This document shows positions 10,350 to 21,174 of a stretch of 64,000 nucleotides of DNA, piece by piece. The position numbers were made by a program, and so were the translations under genes. The notes beneath the pieces are model-generated. The model saw nothing but the letters and a program-made list of their open reading frames with translations. It made no database searches and had not been told where the DNA came from. The number at the start of each line of letters is the position of its first letter. Position 1 is the stretch's first letter. The DNA is from Aedes albopictus (Eukaryota > Arthropoda > Insecta > Diptera > Culicidae), in contig NC_085136.1 of the NCBI RefSeq assembly GCF_035046485.1, positions 322,986,175-323,050,174 of the forward strand. The letters are read 5' to 3'.

Positions 10350-13300
10350 TTAAAGCTTTTTCAACTGGGATACATGATATAAGCCTAATCCTTTTCCATT
10401 TAAATCTTCTAAAACGTAGCAAACTTCTCCTACTTTTCGTTTTATTATTGCTTCGGAGAATTTCGGAGCCAATTTAGCATTGAATGCTTTTGCCTTATCG
10501 GATAAAAAATGATTCTTTTTCAACACTCTGTCTCCTACCTGGAATTCAATCTGTTTTCCAGACCTCAAGTTGTAATATTTTGAGTATTTATCGTACGCGA
10601 TTTTTAAGTTATTTCTCACACTTTCATAAATTTTGTTCATTTTTTCAGAATGCTCTTTCCCTGTCTGTGTAATGTCCCTATTCATATCCCTCAAATTTTG
10701 GTATTCCTCACCTGAGCTTATTTGGTTTCTCCCAAAATTAATGAAGTATGGCGAAAAACCACTTGAGGAGTGAGTCGCATTATTGATCGCGTTTGCAATT
10801 TTGTAAATATCTTCATCCCAGTGGTCCTGCTCTTTCTTAATTAACGCTCTTATGGCTGAGGTAATTACTCGGTTGGTTCTTTCCGCATTATTCACTTGCG
10901 GAAAGTATACTGGGGTTAACCATTGGGTTACCCTAAATTTGTCTAGAAGACTTTTGAACTCCTTAGAAAGGAACTGAGCCCCATTATCGGATAAGATTAC
11001 CTCGGGTACTCCAAATAGCAAAAATATCATGTTTTCTAAGAAGAAAACTAGCTGCTTGGTTTTCGCTTCCTTTAAAGGCTGGATTACTACAAATTTTGTG
11101 AAAATGTCCGTAATGACGAGCAAGCAAGTATTACCCGTTTTTTTCGCCCTTGGAAACGGGCCTACATAGTCTATGGCTAGTATTTGCCAGGGCTGTGTCG
11201 CTAACTTCGGTTTTCCCATAGGAGGCACATGATTTTGGTTATCAGATTTGGAAGTTTTACATGCTAAACACGAAGAACAATACTGTTTGATCTCCGTATA
11301 CATCAGTGGCCAAACATACTTTTCTCTAAGTCTTTCTAAGGTTTTTTCGAATCCTAGATGGGCTTCCTCGTGGGTAGCTTTGATCAGTTGAAATCTTAGC
11401 TCTTTCTTAGGAATAAGTTTCCAGTTAAATCGGCTGTCTGTGATTTTGGAGTCGTCCTTGACGTATTTGAAAATGTTATCGTCGATTACCTTAAAATCCT
11501 TAAACTGGTCTGGCTTATCTAGAATATTTTTTCTGAGTGTACTGTATTCCAAGTCCTCCCATTTCGTAGAAATGGCGTTGAGAGACCTTGATAAACAATC
11601 CGCCGTTATGTTATCGCGCCCTTTTCGATATTCAATGTCGAAATCAAATTGTTGTAATTTTAGTGCCCATCTGCACAATTTTGCCGATCCTTTTTCGGCA
11701 CTCACCTTAGATAGCCAAACTAAGCTGCGCGCATCTGTAATTACCTTAAAATGGGTTCCTTCAACATAGTTCCTAAATGCCTCTATAGCCCACAAAACCG
11801 CCAGACATTCCTTCTCTACAGCCGCATATTTTCTCCTAGTGGAATTCAATTTTTTGCTGAAATATGCTATTACTCGTTTTTCCCCTTCTTGAATTTGAGT
11901 TAAAACTGCCCCTACAGCAAGGTCAGATGCATCGGACTCAATAGTAAAGACTTCGTTAAAATCGGGGTTGGCTAAAATTGGGGGGCTAATAAGGGCTTCT
12001 TTAAGATTTCCTAACGCTTTTTCTGCTTCCGAAGACCAAAGAAATTTTTTATTTTCTTTCTTAAGAAGTTCTGTTATCGGCGCTGTTATTGCGCTATAAT
12101 TTTTTATAAATTTTTGATAAAAATTCGCCAAACCTAACAGTCTTCGAATATCTTTCACCGTTTTTGGTGATTGATAGTCTAAAATTGGCCTCACTTTTTC
12201 CATATCAATTGAAATACCTCTTTCGGAAACTATATATCCAAGATATCTAACGCTTTCCCTACAAAACTTCGATTTTGCTAAGCTTATCGTCAAGCCAGCT
12301 TGTTTTAATCGTTTAGCTAATTCTTTAAGTAGTTCAATGTGGTGGCTTAGTGTTTTAGTCGCGATAATGATATCGTCTAAATACACCCACACATATGGTT
12401 GCAAATCGCAGCCTAACGCTAAATTCATTAGCTTCGCCATTGTAAATGGGGCTCCTTTCAGCCCGAAAGGCATTACTTTAAACCTATATAGCCCTTTTTG
12501 TGTCCTGAACGCGGTTAAATTTCGTGATTTCTCCGCTAAAGGAATCTGCCAATATGCTTCCTTTAAATCTATTACACTGAAGAATTTTGCATGTTCGATT
12601 CTATGCAGAATCTCATGCAAATGAGGCATAGGATATGCGTCATTTTTCGTCGCTGCATTAACTCGGCGCGAGTCTAGGCAAACTCTAAATTTCCCATTTG
12701 GTTTTTTCACCGGTAGAAGGGGACTTGCATATTCAGCGTCACAGGGTTCAATAACGTCCATAAGTTTCATCCTTTCTATCTCCTCATCAACGAACTTTTG
12801 GACATATGGCGAACACCTATACATCGGAGATGCTTTTAATTCCATATCTGGAATTAACTTTATTTCGTGTTCGAGTACGGTAGTTTTCCCAATTCTATTC
12901 TCTTCGGAAATATCAAACTGGCCTATCGCGTCTAGTAAAAGAACCCTTTCTTGTTCAGAGAGACAATGTTCGGTTTCAATATTCTCTATCTGAATAGAAT
13001 TGAAATCTAAAGTTGGGATATCTAGTGACAAATCCTCTTCTTCACTAACAGATTCTTCTACCGATCCAACAAAGTTACTGAATTTCAGAGAAATGGTCTC
13101 AATGTCATTGGAAAAATAGTTTTCTTCCAATTCCAAAGAATCATCCGATTGAATTCCTCGAAAGTTATCGATAGCATGAACTAAATTATTTTGGCTTTTT
13201 ATTGCAGGTACTATTTCGAACGCTCTCCAAAAAATTATTCCCAGAATCAGTCTTTTCGAGAACTCTGTTACCACGTAAACCCGAATCACTTTTGTGATTT

Positions 13301-13610
13301 TGTTAAAGGTGATCGGTAAATTCACAAAACCTAGACAACTGTAACTGTTTTTTCCGGCTGTATCTACTTTGAGCTTACTTTTGTGTAATGTAAAGTTATA
13401 TTCATTCACGATATCCAAGGAATTCATAACTGATATCTCAGCTCCTGAGTCTAAAAGTGCCCGAATCTCTGAATTTACTACTTTAACTTTTAAGTGAGGA
13501 CATTTTCTAGGTTCAATATAAAGTTCGTATATATTAGAAGTCTCCCCTTTATAGGGGTTGCTAAGGTCATGTGGAAAAGAATCCCCCTTCAGTTCTCTTC
13601 CGAACTCTCG
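10350..13610 (-). CDS. pol: Gypsy Pol polyprotein: protease, reverse transcriptase, RNase H, integrase
   Basis: An uninterrupted frame of about 1,086 codons if entered by -1 frameshift at 13610; the first in-frame Met is at 13427. Upstream of that Met the frame encodes the protease active-site region RALLDSGAEISVM. Counting from that Met: RT at about 205-410 with VCLDSRRVNAAT, VIDLKEAYWQIPL, MPFGLKGAPFTM and the catalytic YLDD at 349-352 (12372-12383). RNase H at about 495-615 has FTIESDAS and a second acidic TDAR near 574. Integrase at about 680-900 has a zinc-binding HEEAH...CSSCLAC motif and the D753/D814/E849 triad (IDYVG, SDNGAQF, NNAERTN). The C-terminus ends in a VGDRVL-containing domain without a chromodomain. 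All catalytic residues are present. Opening Pol by frameshift off Gag is usual for Ty3/Gypsy elements. The product would make and integrate cDNA. Confidence 0.93.
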   Translation of the reverse strand, partial: REFGRELKGDSFPHDLSNPYKGETSNIYELYIEPRKCPHLKVKVVNSEIRALLDSGAEISVMNSLDIVNEYNFTLHKSKLKVDTAGKNSYSCLGFVNLPITFNKITKVIRVYVVTEFSKRLILGIIFWRAFEIVPAIKSQNNLVHAIDNFRGIQSDDSLELEENYFSNDIETISLKFSNFVGSVEESVSEEEDLSLDIPTLDFNSIQIENIETEHCLSEQERVLLLDAIGQFDISEENRIGKTTVLEHEIKLIPDMELKASPMYRCSPYVQKFVDEEIERMKLMDVIEPCDAEYASPLLPVKKPNGKFRVCLDSRRVNAATKNDAYPMPHLHEILHRIEHAKFFSVIDLKEAYWQIPLAEKSRNLTAFRTQKGLYRFKVMPFGLKGAPFTMAKLMNLALGCDLQPYVWVYLDDIIIATKTLSHHIELLKELAKRLKQAGLTISLAKSKFCRESVRYLGYIVSERGISIDMEKVRPILDYQSPKTVKDIRRLLGLANFYQKFIKNYSAITAPITELLKKENKKFLWSSEAEKALGNLKEALISPPILANPDFNEVFTIESDASDLAVGAVLTQIQEGEKRVIAYFSKKLNSTRRKYAAVEKECLAVLWAIEAFRNYVEGTHFKVITDARSLVWLSKVSAEKGSAKLCRWALKLQQFDFDIEYRKGRDNITADCLSRSLNAISTKWEDLEYSTLRKNILDKPDQFKDFKVIDDNIFKYVKDDSKITDSRFNWKLIPKKELRFQLIKATHEEAHLGFEKTLERLREKYVWPLMYTEIKQYCSSCLACKTSKSDNQNHVPPMGKPKLATQPWQILAIDYVGPFPRAKKTGNTCLLVITDIFTKFVVIQPLKEAKTKQLVFFLENMIFLLFGVPEVILSDNGAQFLSKEFKSLLDKFRVTQWLTPVYFPQVNNAERTNRVITSAIRALIKKEQDHWDEDIYKIANAINNATHSSSGFSPYFINFGRNQISSGEEYQNLRDMNRDITQTGKEHSEKMNKIYESVRNNLKIAYDKYSKYYNLRSGKQIEFQVGDRVLKKNHFLSDKAKAFNAKLAPKFSEAIIKRKVGEVCYVLEDLNGKGLGLYHVSQLKKL

Positions 13611-15022
13611 TTTTTTTGGTTCTGTTGAGGTAATCTGTGGCTTTCATAAATCATAAAAGTCATAAATGTTACCCCTGGTGTTCCACATGCATGGCAAAAT
13701 ATTACTTTAGATTGCTTGCAGTCTCGTCATCGATGCCCATACTTCCTGCAGTTCCAACATAATGAGACTGGTTCTTTTAGAACTTCTTTTATTCCTGATG
13801 TTTCTCCCACCTTGGGAGCCTGATGTTTGGACCTATCCTTTCGCTCTTGCTTCTCTCTACGTTCAAACGCGTAAATCTCCGCATCTTCCGAAGACGATGT
13901 CGAGGATTCCGAGGTAGCTTCTACATTCCTAACATGCTTTTTGAACGGCTGGGCACTTTTGGTGTATATTCTACCACTATCCTTGTCTAACTGTTGACAA
14001 AGCATGCTGAGATGAGCAATATTCTTGATTTTATAAAACGTGAGCTTTGTTTTATACCATCTACGCATATTATTTCTTAAAACTTTTAGTCGTTTCCGTT
14101 CCGAATATTGTTTGGTCATTCGCTCAAACATTCCCTCGATCTCCGCACAAAAAGCTACGAAAGATTCTCCTTTCTTCTGTCTCCTATCTTTTATCTCCTG
14201 AAGTAGTTTCCTGTCTTTATTTGGGTCTCCAAAACGAATTTTTAAATGCTTAGAAAAATCATTCCAGGTTTTGTATTTTTTCTTATAGGTGAAATACCAG
14301 CGTCGCGCTTCTCCAGAAAAAAGAATGTAGGCCTGATCCAAGAATCTGTCATTTGGGATTCGTTCTGAAGCAATTAACTCATTTACTTGGAATACAAAAT
14401 CGGAGACGTCCATTCCATGAACATCACCACTAAACTGAATTCCCCATCTATCTAAACGATAGTGTTGAAAACGATCATCCCTGCGACCTACTAAAAACCC
14501 ACGATCAGAACTTTCTGGTAATTCAGAATCCGAACTTGAATCCGAAGATAACAAACTACTCAATGAGTCTAACGAGGAACTCTCGTCTTCGGATGACGAC
14601 TTTTTCGGTAAGTGTTTCTTTTTGGATCTTCCTTGTTTTCTTTTTATGTTTTCCCTTTTGTCAACTTTTCTTTCCTCTTGTTTTTCGTATTTCCTGTTTC
14701 TATCTTTTGGGATTGCTCCTAATCTCATCGCTTCCCTGCCTTGACTCATGCTTCTTGCGGTCTCAGCTCCGATTCGTAACTCCTGAATATTTGGTAAGTT
14801 TTTGAACAAACCTCCCACTGTTTGCTGTGTTGGCTCGGGAGTGAGATATTTACTCTTAGGAATTTCTCGCATATTGTACGCATTTGTTGCCAAACTACTG
14901 TGGAATCTTATGTTATTTTCAAACCTTTCTTGAATTTTTCTTTTCTCATTCCAATTCTCCTCTACTCCTACCTGTCCCATTGCTCCTTCCAAATTCTCGT
15001 CTTCGGGATCACTCAAGTTCAT
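13589..15022 (-). pseudogene. gag: Gypsy Gag, main part, with an in-frame TGA in the zinc knuckle
   Basis: From the first Met after an upstream stop, 431 codons are open to a TGA at 13727-13729; the same frame then continues 45 codons to a TGA at 13589-13591. Order: acidic N-terminus, Lys/Arg-rich stretch (about 105-140), Ser/Asp-rich linker (about 140-175), capsid-like domain (about 185-345) with DRWGIQFSGDVHGMDVSDFV and SGEARRWYF, then a nucleocapsid CCHC knuckle beginning CWNCRKYGHR. The TGA falls inside that knuckle, followed in frame by RDC and a second Cys pair (CHAC). The family norm would be a sense codon there. Gag forms the virus-like particle. As written, RNA binding by NC would be lost unless the stop is read through. 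The frame is shared with 15044-15424. Confidence 0.85.
13610..13616 (-). promoter_or_regulatory. -1 programmed ribosomal frameshift heptamer A_AAA_AAC
   Basis: In the Gag frame the minus strand reads CAA AAA AAC GAG. Slipping back one base on A_AAA_AAC gives CGA GAG TTC, which is exactly the open Pol frame. The zero frame stops 19 nt downstream, at 13589-13591. This is the classic slippery heptamer. I could not confirm a downstream pseudoknot by eye. Confidence 0.8.
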
Positions 15023-15043
15023 TAGTCGTCTCGCGGTCTCTTT

Positions 15044-15424
15044 TTAAATATTCATTAACTTCCGAATAGTCATCAATATATCGCACTTCTGTTCCTCTTG
15101 GGCCAAATCGACCACTTTCGCTCTGTATATTCGTTCTTTCCAGTGACGAAGCTGAGATATCCATTTAACATGCATATCTCCTCTAAGTCCTTCTTCAATT
15201 TCTTTTATTTTCCTCATAGCCAAAGGCCATTCCTCCACAAAATATGTGATTTCCTTTACCTTCACAGGCTCCTGAGCTTCCATTTTAAAAACATTCCTGA
15301 GACGTTCTCTTTTCTGTAAATCTGATTCTATCTGCAGCATGTTTCTAATTCTTAGTTCATATTCTAACTCCTCCTCACTCAAATCAAAAGCATTTACAAT
15401 GCTAGCATTAAAAGGTTTCGCCAT
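15044..15424 (-). CDS. Gypsy Gag N-terminal segment (separate frame or Gag cut by a TAA)
   Basis: 126 codons from an ATG at 15424, charged and helical, with FDLSEEELEYELRIRNML near residue 13, the type of sequence seen at the N-terminus of insect LTR-element Gag proteins. It ends in TAA at 15044-15046. After seven further in-frame codons comes the ATG of the main Gag frame, in the same frame. Two readings are possible: a genuine upstream ORF, or one Gag of about 610 codons interrupted by two nonsense codons (this TAA and the TGA at 13727). I favour the second, because the two parts are exactly in phase and jointly span the expected Gag order. Confidence 0.75.
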   Translation of the reverse strand: MAKPFNASIVNAFDLSEEELEYELRIRNMLQIESDLQKRERLRNVFKMEAQEPVKVKEITYFVEEWPLAMRKIKEIEEGLRGDMHVKWISQLRHWKERIYRAKVVDLAQEEQKCDILMTIRKLMNI

Positions 15425-15812
15425 TTTATAAATTCTTGTTCCTTTTCAATATTTCAGGAATACGGGTACCCAGTTGAAGCTTTTCGAAACAAATTCAATT
15501 GGTAATGATGACAAAAATCTTTATAATAAGAGTAAAACAATAAAGAAAAAAATCAATGCTATCTAATTAGTCTATAACTTGCAAACAACAAAAAAAAAAG
15601 AAAAAAAAAACCTTCACCTAATATACCCGAACATAACAAGAAAAAAGATAAAAAAAAAACAAATAACCAAATAAATTTCAAATATCGTATCCAAAGTGCT
15701 CGAATCAATAAACAGTATTTCCAAAAATCTTATCTCTACAAAATATACGGTAATAGTTAATGTTGTTAATAAAAATCAAATTTCAAATTCTCGTGGGTCG
15801 AAGCTTCAGAAA
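15425..15812 (-). other. Gypsy 5' leader between primer-binding site and Gag
   Basis: 388 bp, AT-rich, with runs of A on the plus strand around 15590-15660. Expected to hold packaging signals, but no specific motif is recognisable. Confidence 0.5.
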
Positions 15813-15823
15813 GTTGGGCGCCA
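15813..15823 (-). other. Primer-binding site
   Basis: One base inside the 5' LTR the minus strand reads TGGCGCCCAAC. TGGCGCC at this position is typical of tRNA-Lys-primed elements. Complementarity beyond the first 8-11 bases is weak, so the exact tRNA is unsure. Confidence 0.75.
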
Positions 15824-15824
15824 A

Positions 15825-17759
15825 TGTAAGGAGGATCCTGCAAGGACCTCCGAAATTCTAGCTTAATGCGCCAGACGTCCTATGCCGTCTGCTAGAATTC
15901 ACGTTTGCCCAGCTAACTCAAGATCCTGTCCTTTGCAGAATCCACCTCCTTCGTTTCCCAACAATTCCCAAAAATTTCTCCCCAAAATTCGGTTTTCATC
16001 CCAATGTAAAATTCACTTAAAATTTCTGTTCAAAAAGAAAGAGTTTATTTATTTGCTGAGATTGTATACTTGAAGCTGGTCAAAAGAATCGCGCAGGAAA
16101 AATGTTTATATAAAAAAACTTTTAATCTAAATTAACTTCCAAAAACTATTTTACAGATTCAGTTTTGTATTTGGTTGCATGCAACATCTTCTCTTCGTGA
16201 GTTTTGTATTTTGCGCTTGAAACAACATTATAGAAAAAGCCCTATCCGTGACGTCACTTGCGCACTTCTAGTGTTTGTGATCTGTTATAAAATTCTCTCT
16301 TGCCCTCTTCCCTACTACTACTACTGTTATTGGGCGATACGGTTAATTGTGATGGTAAATCGGTATCAGTGGTGGTATAGGTATAGGGTTTCGGTACTTA
16401 CAGCACTTCGTGGACAGGTAGTTTACCTTGCTGGCCCGCGTTCGCGGTGTAGAGATCGACTCCCGGCGCCGACCTTCGGCTCTCGGACGTCTCTCTCCGG
16501 AAGGGTCGACACGGTAGCTACCCGCGTTCTTGCTCGGCTTCGTGCCGCTCGACGTCGCCGTACCGAGGTTGTTGAGACGGTTGGCGGTCGTCGTTAACGA
16601 ACCCAACCTTCGAAGTCTGGTTGTGCTCGGAATAGCGTGCTGGAGGTAAACGATGTCAACAACGCCTCCCTGCGACGCTCGTTGGTGGGGTGGGGTGGAA
16701 GCTGATCAGACGGGCCTGCTTGCTGTATGTTCCCGGGACGTGAGTCAGGACGATTCACTCTGGCGATGGTAAACTTTCCCCGCTCAGACGTCTCGCGAAT
16801 ATCGGCAACCACGTGGTGACGGGTGGTGCTCGCGAGGCCGAACTCCTATTCCGATGGCCACGCACTCTAGAGATATTTTTTTGTGACCCGAAGCCACGAG
16901 GCGAAAAATACTCTAGGGGATCGTCCCTCGTCTGATCACTAGCACAAGACTAACGATGGGTGCTATTTTTGTAAGGCTTGCAATCTGCCTGCCTTGAACG
17001 AGCGAGATAGCTCTTCTCCACACTCCACACTTCGGCGGACTACCGCCCAACGGTCGTCGTCACTGTTGATGACTGTGAAAGTCGAAATATTTAGCACCAA
17101 ATATACCCATCCATACCGATTTCGGAAATTTACCTCCTTCGTTGTTTTCTTGAAATTTCAGGTTATTTTTTCTTCACAGGCTTCGAATACCGACTCACGA
17201 TTTTTCAGACTATAATAAATTTTGATTAACTTTACAACATTAACACTTTAATTTGCATGTGCTTACTTTTTTTACTTTCTTCCTCAACTCGACTCACGAT
17301 TTGATTTAATCTGACTTTGGTTGAACTTAACTCTGAAAATAGCTTTTAAGAAATATTTCACCTTAAAACTTTGAATTACTTGATTATATTAACTTCTTAC
17401 TTCGATTTACGACACTTTTCACTAACTTCACTTTATATTTTTACGATCTTCTCAGCTCGGTGGTCTGAACGGGAAAGATCAGGTTGATTTTCTCTCCGCT
17501 TCAAGACCCCGGACTTTTCTGATTTTCTTTTTGATTTCCGGTTTCCTCTTTCTTGATTTTATTTTCTAAGTTAAAATTTTCTTGTCCAAATTCCTGGTTA
17601 CTTCTTATCAACAACTACTCCCTATTACCATTCCACTATATTACCCATATTCAACTATCCTATTGATTCGAGCACTTCTCATCGTGTTGCCTACTCGACA
17701 GGCGCACACTCAATTATAAATTTTAGGGATGTTCATGAAACGGTAGTACAACCGTTACA
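15825..17759 (-). repeat. 5' LTR of the Gypsy element
   Basis: Direct repeat of 6858-8792. In element sense it starts TGTAACGG and ends CTCCTTACA, and it should carry the promoter and polyadenylation signals. I cannot place the transcription start with confidence. Confidence 0.95.
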
Positions 17760-17763
17760 CACT

Positions 17764-18560
17764 GCACTGGTGAACTTCATGTTCGAATTTCTTAACTTAT
17801 CTATTGAAGAGATTTTTTTTCCGAAAAAAAAAACACCGGGAGAACTAATAAAAAAAAGCTTTAAACAATTTCTGAATAAATCGCTAGAGAAGTTTTCGAA
17901 AGGTTTTCTAAATAAATTCTTGAAGGAAATTCAAAAATAACACCTGTCGGAGTTTCAGAAGAAGCCCTTTAAACTCTACCTAAAAGAATTCTGGAAGAAA
18001 CTTTTGGTAAAGTTCTAGAAAATATCCGAAGAAAACCGTGGAAAAATTTCCTAAAGAATTTCTTGGAAAATTACTAAAAAAACTGACGGAGCCGTTTCTG
18101 AAAGAAATCCTGGTAAATTTTGATACCAACTTCCTAAAGTAATTTCTGGAGAAGCAATTTGGAACAAAACCCATAGAATCTTTAGGTAAATGTATGGATA
18201 AATCTCATAAAGAATTTCTGAAGGGAAATTTCTAAATGAATCCCAAGAAGAATTTCCGAAGGAAACTTTCAAAGAGATATCTGAAGGACGATTTATTAAA
18301 GACATCCATGGATAAATGGCTGCATGGATTCTGAACATTTGATTTTCTGAAGAAATCCCTAAAAGTATTTCTGAAGATGGGGTCGAACCAGTTGAGGGCT
18401 GAAAGTTTCCCTTAGAAAGATAAAAAATCTGAAGGAATACGTGGATGATTTCCTGAAAAAAAAAATCTTATATCAGGTTTCTGGGTTTCTGGGGATACCG
18501 ATTGAACCATTTCTCCAGGAATTCATGAAAACCAGCCATCAGTAGCAACAGCTAAACCCA
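17764..18560. repeat. Diverged short-period repeat tract
   Basis: TTCTGAAGAAAT, GGAATTTC and AAATTCCT phrases at irregular spacing. It continues the tract interrupted by the Gypsy insertion. The two overlapping minus-strand frames here show the same periodicity and are not genes. Confidence 0.55.
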
Positions 18561-19396
18561 ACAGACAACTTTCGGTAAGCAGTGGCTATTCACAGAAGAA
18601 AAAAAAACTGTCCGTGCAGAACACCAACCTATTTTCAACGTCATATTTTTAAAATTGTTTAAACAGGCCGGAATCCTCCACCACCGCTTATCAATCTTGA
18701 TTTCGACCCCGTCGTACAATTACCCCGGTCATTGCGTCTCATTAAATGACCAAAGACCTTCCATTTATAAAATGTGACTGTGAGACAACCTTTCAGGGGA
18801 AAAAATAACTTTTCGAAATAGGTACGAACCTTCCTGCACTACCTACTGGTTCGTTGTGAAATTCTCTGCTGCGCTGCTGGTCGGTCCAAGACAAATTACG
18901 GTGAGGTGGCAATAATCTCTCCCTCAAAAACAAGCTTTGATTTATGTGTTCGAAAACAATGGCCGGCCACCTCACGGCGACTCGGGGGAAAAATAACACG
19001 CAGTCGTCGTCGTCGTCGTAGCCTGTCTTAAATATAGTGTATCCTCTTCCGCCGCTCCGGTGAGAAATAAACGTCAGCCGGAAAACAGGAGGCTTGCACA
19101 CTCAAGTGGTGGAGTTGTTGGCCGGCTTCTCGGCCAAGGCTCAGGAAAAGAAGCTTTAAGCAGTACACTTAGCAGCCACTCATCCTCCTCATCAAATTGA
19201 AGCGAGAACGCAATAATGGCAATGAGACGCCTCTAATGAATAATATGAGGATAGGAGGATGGATGAATGACGGGAAGGATTGTGGCCAACTTTAGCTACT
19301 CAAGTAACATCAAAAGGCGCGTCTAAATAGAATGGAAGAGTGTAAGCTGAAATGGGAGAGTTCTCAGAATTGTCTTTTGGATAATAATCGATAAAT
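18561..19396. other. Single-copy-looking non-coding DNA
   Basis: Higher G+C than its surroundings, with a (GTC)n run at 19003-19018. A 102-codon minus-strand frame (18793-19101) has no recognisable domain and contains the simple repeat, so I do not call it. Could be old host intronic or regulatory DNA. Confidence 0.4.
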
Positions 19397-19402
19397 GTTG
19401 AA

Positions 19403-19680
19403 GGGCCCATATAGCCGAGGCGGTAAACGCACGGGTATTCAGCATGACCATGCTGAGGGTGACGGGTTCGATTCCCGGTCGGTCCAGGTTTCGTAAAGGA
19501 AATTTCCTTGACTTCCTTGGGCATAGAGTATCTTCGTGCCTGCCACACGATATACACATGCAAAATGGTCATTGGCAGAGGAAGCTCTTAGTTATTTACT
19601 GTGGAAGTGCTCATAGAACACAAGCTGAGAAGCAGGCTTTGTCCCAGTGAGGACGTTACGCCAAGAAGAAGAAGAAGAAG
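19403..19680 (+). mobile_element. Feilai-like SINE, copy 1
   Basis: The head begins GGGCCCATATAGCCGAGGCG and has a B box ACGGGTTCGATTCCCGGTC. The body contains TTGACTTCCTTGGGCATAGA and GTGGAAGTGCTCATAGAACA. The 3' end is CCAAG followed by an AAG repeat tail. Flanks repeat GTTGAAGG (19397-19404, 19680-19687). It resembles the Aedes Feilai SINEs; copies are at 45767 and 46433. Confidence 0.85.
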
Positions 19681-19909
19681 TTGAAGGTTTTTCAATTATT
19701 GTGGACGCGCAAACATGTTCCATAATGTATTTAAGATACAATCATAATTTCATTTTATTGGATTTTTTCGGCAATCTTATACAACTCAAAGTAAAAAGGA
19801 GTGCAACACACGTATCTTAACTTGCTAACTTACACAACACATAGATTTCCATTTTTGTTCTTGTGCTCGTATACGTACGTTTTCTAGCTCAACGAAGAAC
19901 ACCTGAGTT

Positions 19910-20470
19910 AATGATTGCTCACGTCTCACATCTCACACTCATCGTTTATTATTTTCACTTCTCATTCATCTTTGCTTATTCTTCACTACCGACTGTCCAC
20001 TGCTCACTTCTCACTCTCCATTTTTCAGTACTCTCTCTTGCTTACTTCTCACTCACTCCTCACTCTCACTCTTTATTACTGACTCTTCGCCTTATTTCAC
20101 TCCTTATTACACTCCTCACTTTTCACAGCTTATTTCTCAATACAGACTCCTTACACCTCATTCGTCATCACTCACTACACACTTTTTTTTCTCATTTCTC
20201 ACTTCTCACTTCTTGCTTTTAATCAATAACTCTTAAATGATCATTCTTATCTACTCACTTCAAACTCCTCACTCCACTTCTTCACTACTCAACTCTTGCT
20301 GCCTCACACTCTTCTTCAGTTTTCAACTATCATTCCACTTACTTCTCACTTTTGGCTCTTCACTGCTCATTTCTCACTCTTTACTGATTCACACTCCTCA
20401 CTCCGAGCTTTCCTCTTTTCATTATTCACTCCTAACTACATGCTTTTCACGTATACTTCACTCCTCAACA
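19910..20470. repeat. Degenerate CACTTCTCACTCCT-type repeat tract
   Basis: Imperfect tandem words CTCACT, TTCTCAC and CTCCTCAC with a period of about 10 bp. The plus-strand frames here (Ser/Leu/His-rich) follow the period. A second block is at 21175-21660. Confidence 0.65.
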
Positions 20471-21174
20471 ATGTTTGTATTATGCCTCTCAAGAAAATAT
20501 CAGAATATGGCGATTATATGCCTCTGGCTTTTGATATAAGCGCGACAGTTCTAAAAGTATTTTATTACTTTACATAAGATTTGGCAGCAAGCACACTCAT
20601 TTCACTGAGCCACTCTCGCCTTTCATCACAAATACATTCAAAAACATCTGTCACTTAGCGAAACTCACGTGCTTTTGTTTTGGGCGTAAACATAGTTTTT
20701 TTGTTTTGCCTCGCGAGTGTCACTGCGGCGGTATGACTTGCGAGCGTACGACCGCTACCGGACTCTAATAAAAGATCAGCGCGACAATATTTTTATGCTG
20801 TGTTCAGATCATCAATGATTAGAAGCAAAGATATTGGAAGACAAACATAATGAGAAGCACCGGCGATTGTGTAAACATTTGTCCGACAATCGTCGCTACG
20901 CGCTCGATTGTTCGGCTTAGCCATACCGAAAAGAGTGGATAGACACGGTACGGCACGAATGTTTGCAACGCACAAGGAAAAATCACTCGAATATACCGAT
21001 ACAAGCGTGCACGCATACCAAGCTAACAATGTCACGTCATGAACATTTTGAGCGATGAAAAGTATGGCTCGACTGCAAGGTGTCCACTCAACAGCAAAAA
21101 GGAGTAACTATCACCGCTGATTCGTATGGGTGGTTCCGTTGACGATGCGGTGAGAAGAGACATTAAATGAAATT
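20471..21174. other. Non-repetitive segment between two CACTC tracts
   Basis: Moderate G+C, no recognised protein. It separates two blocks of the same repeat and may be an insertion, but I found neither TIRs nor a TSD. Confidence 0.4.

Larger units (their letters stand above)
6858..17759 (-). mobile_element. Full-length Ty3/Gypsy LTR retrotransposon, 10.9 kb
   Basis: Two direct LTRs (6858-8792 and 15825-17759) bound an internal region with primer-binding site, Gag, Pol and polypurine tract in the order expected for a minus-strand element. CACT flanks both outer ends (6854-6857, 17760-17763), a 4-bp TSD. The LTRs begin TGTAA and end TTACA on either strand. Wherever I compared them the LTRs were identical, and all frames inside them match, so the insertion is young. 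Pol is intact, while Gag has two internal stops. There is no env-like frame in sense. It inserted into a degenerate AATTCCT-type repeat tract. Confidence 0.95.

Noticed and set aside
18793..19101. 102-codon minus-strand frame as an exon
   Set aside because: Contains a (GTC)n-derived Asp run and no domain; insufficient support.
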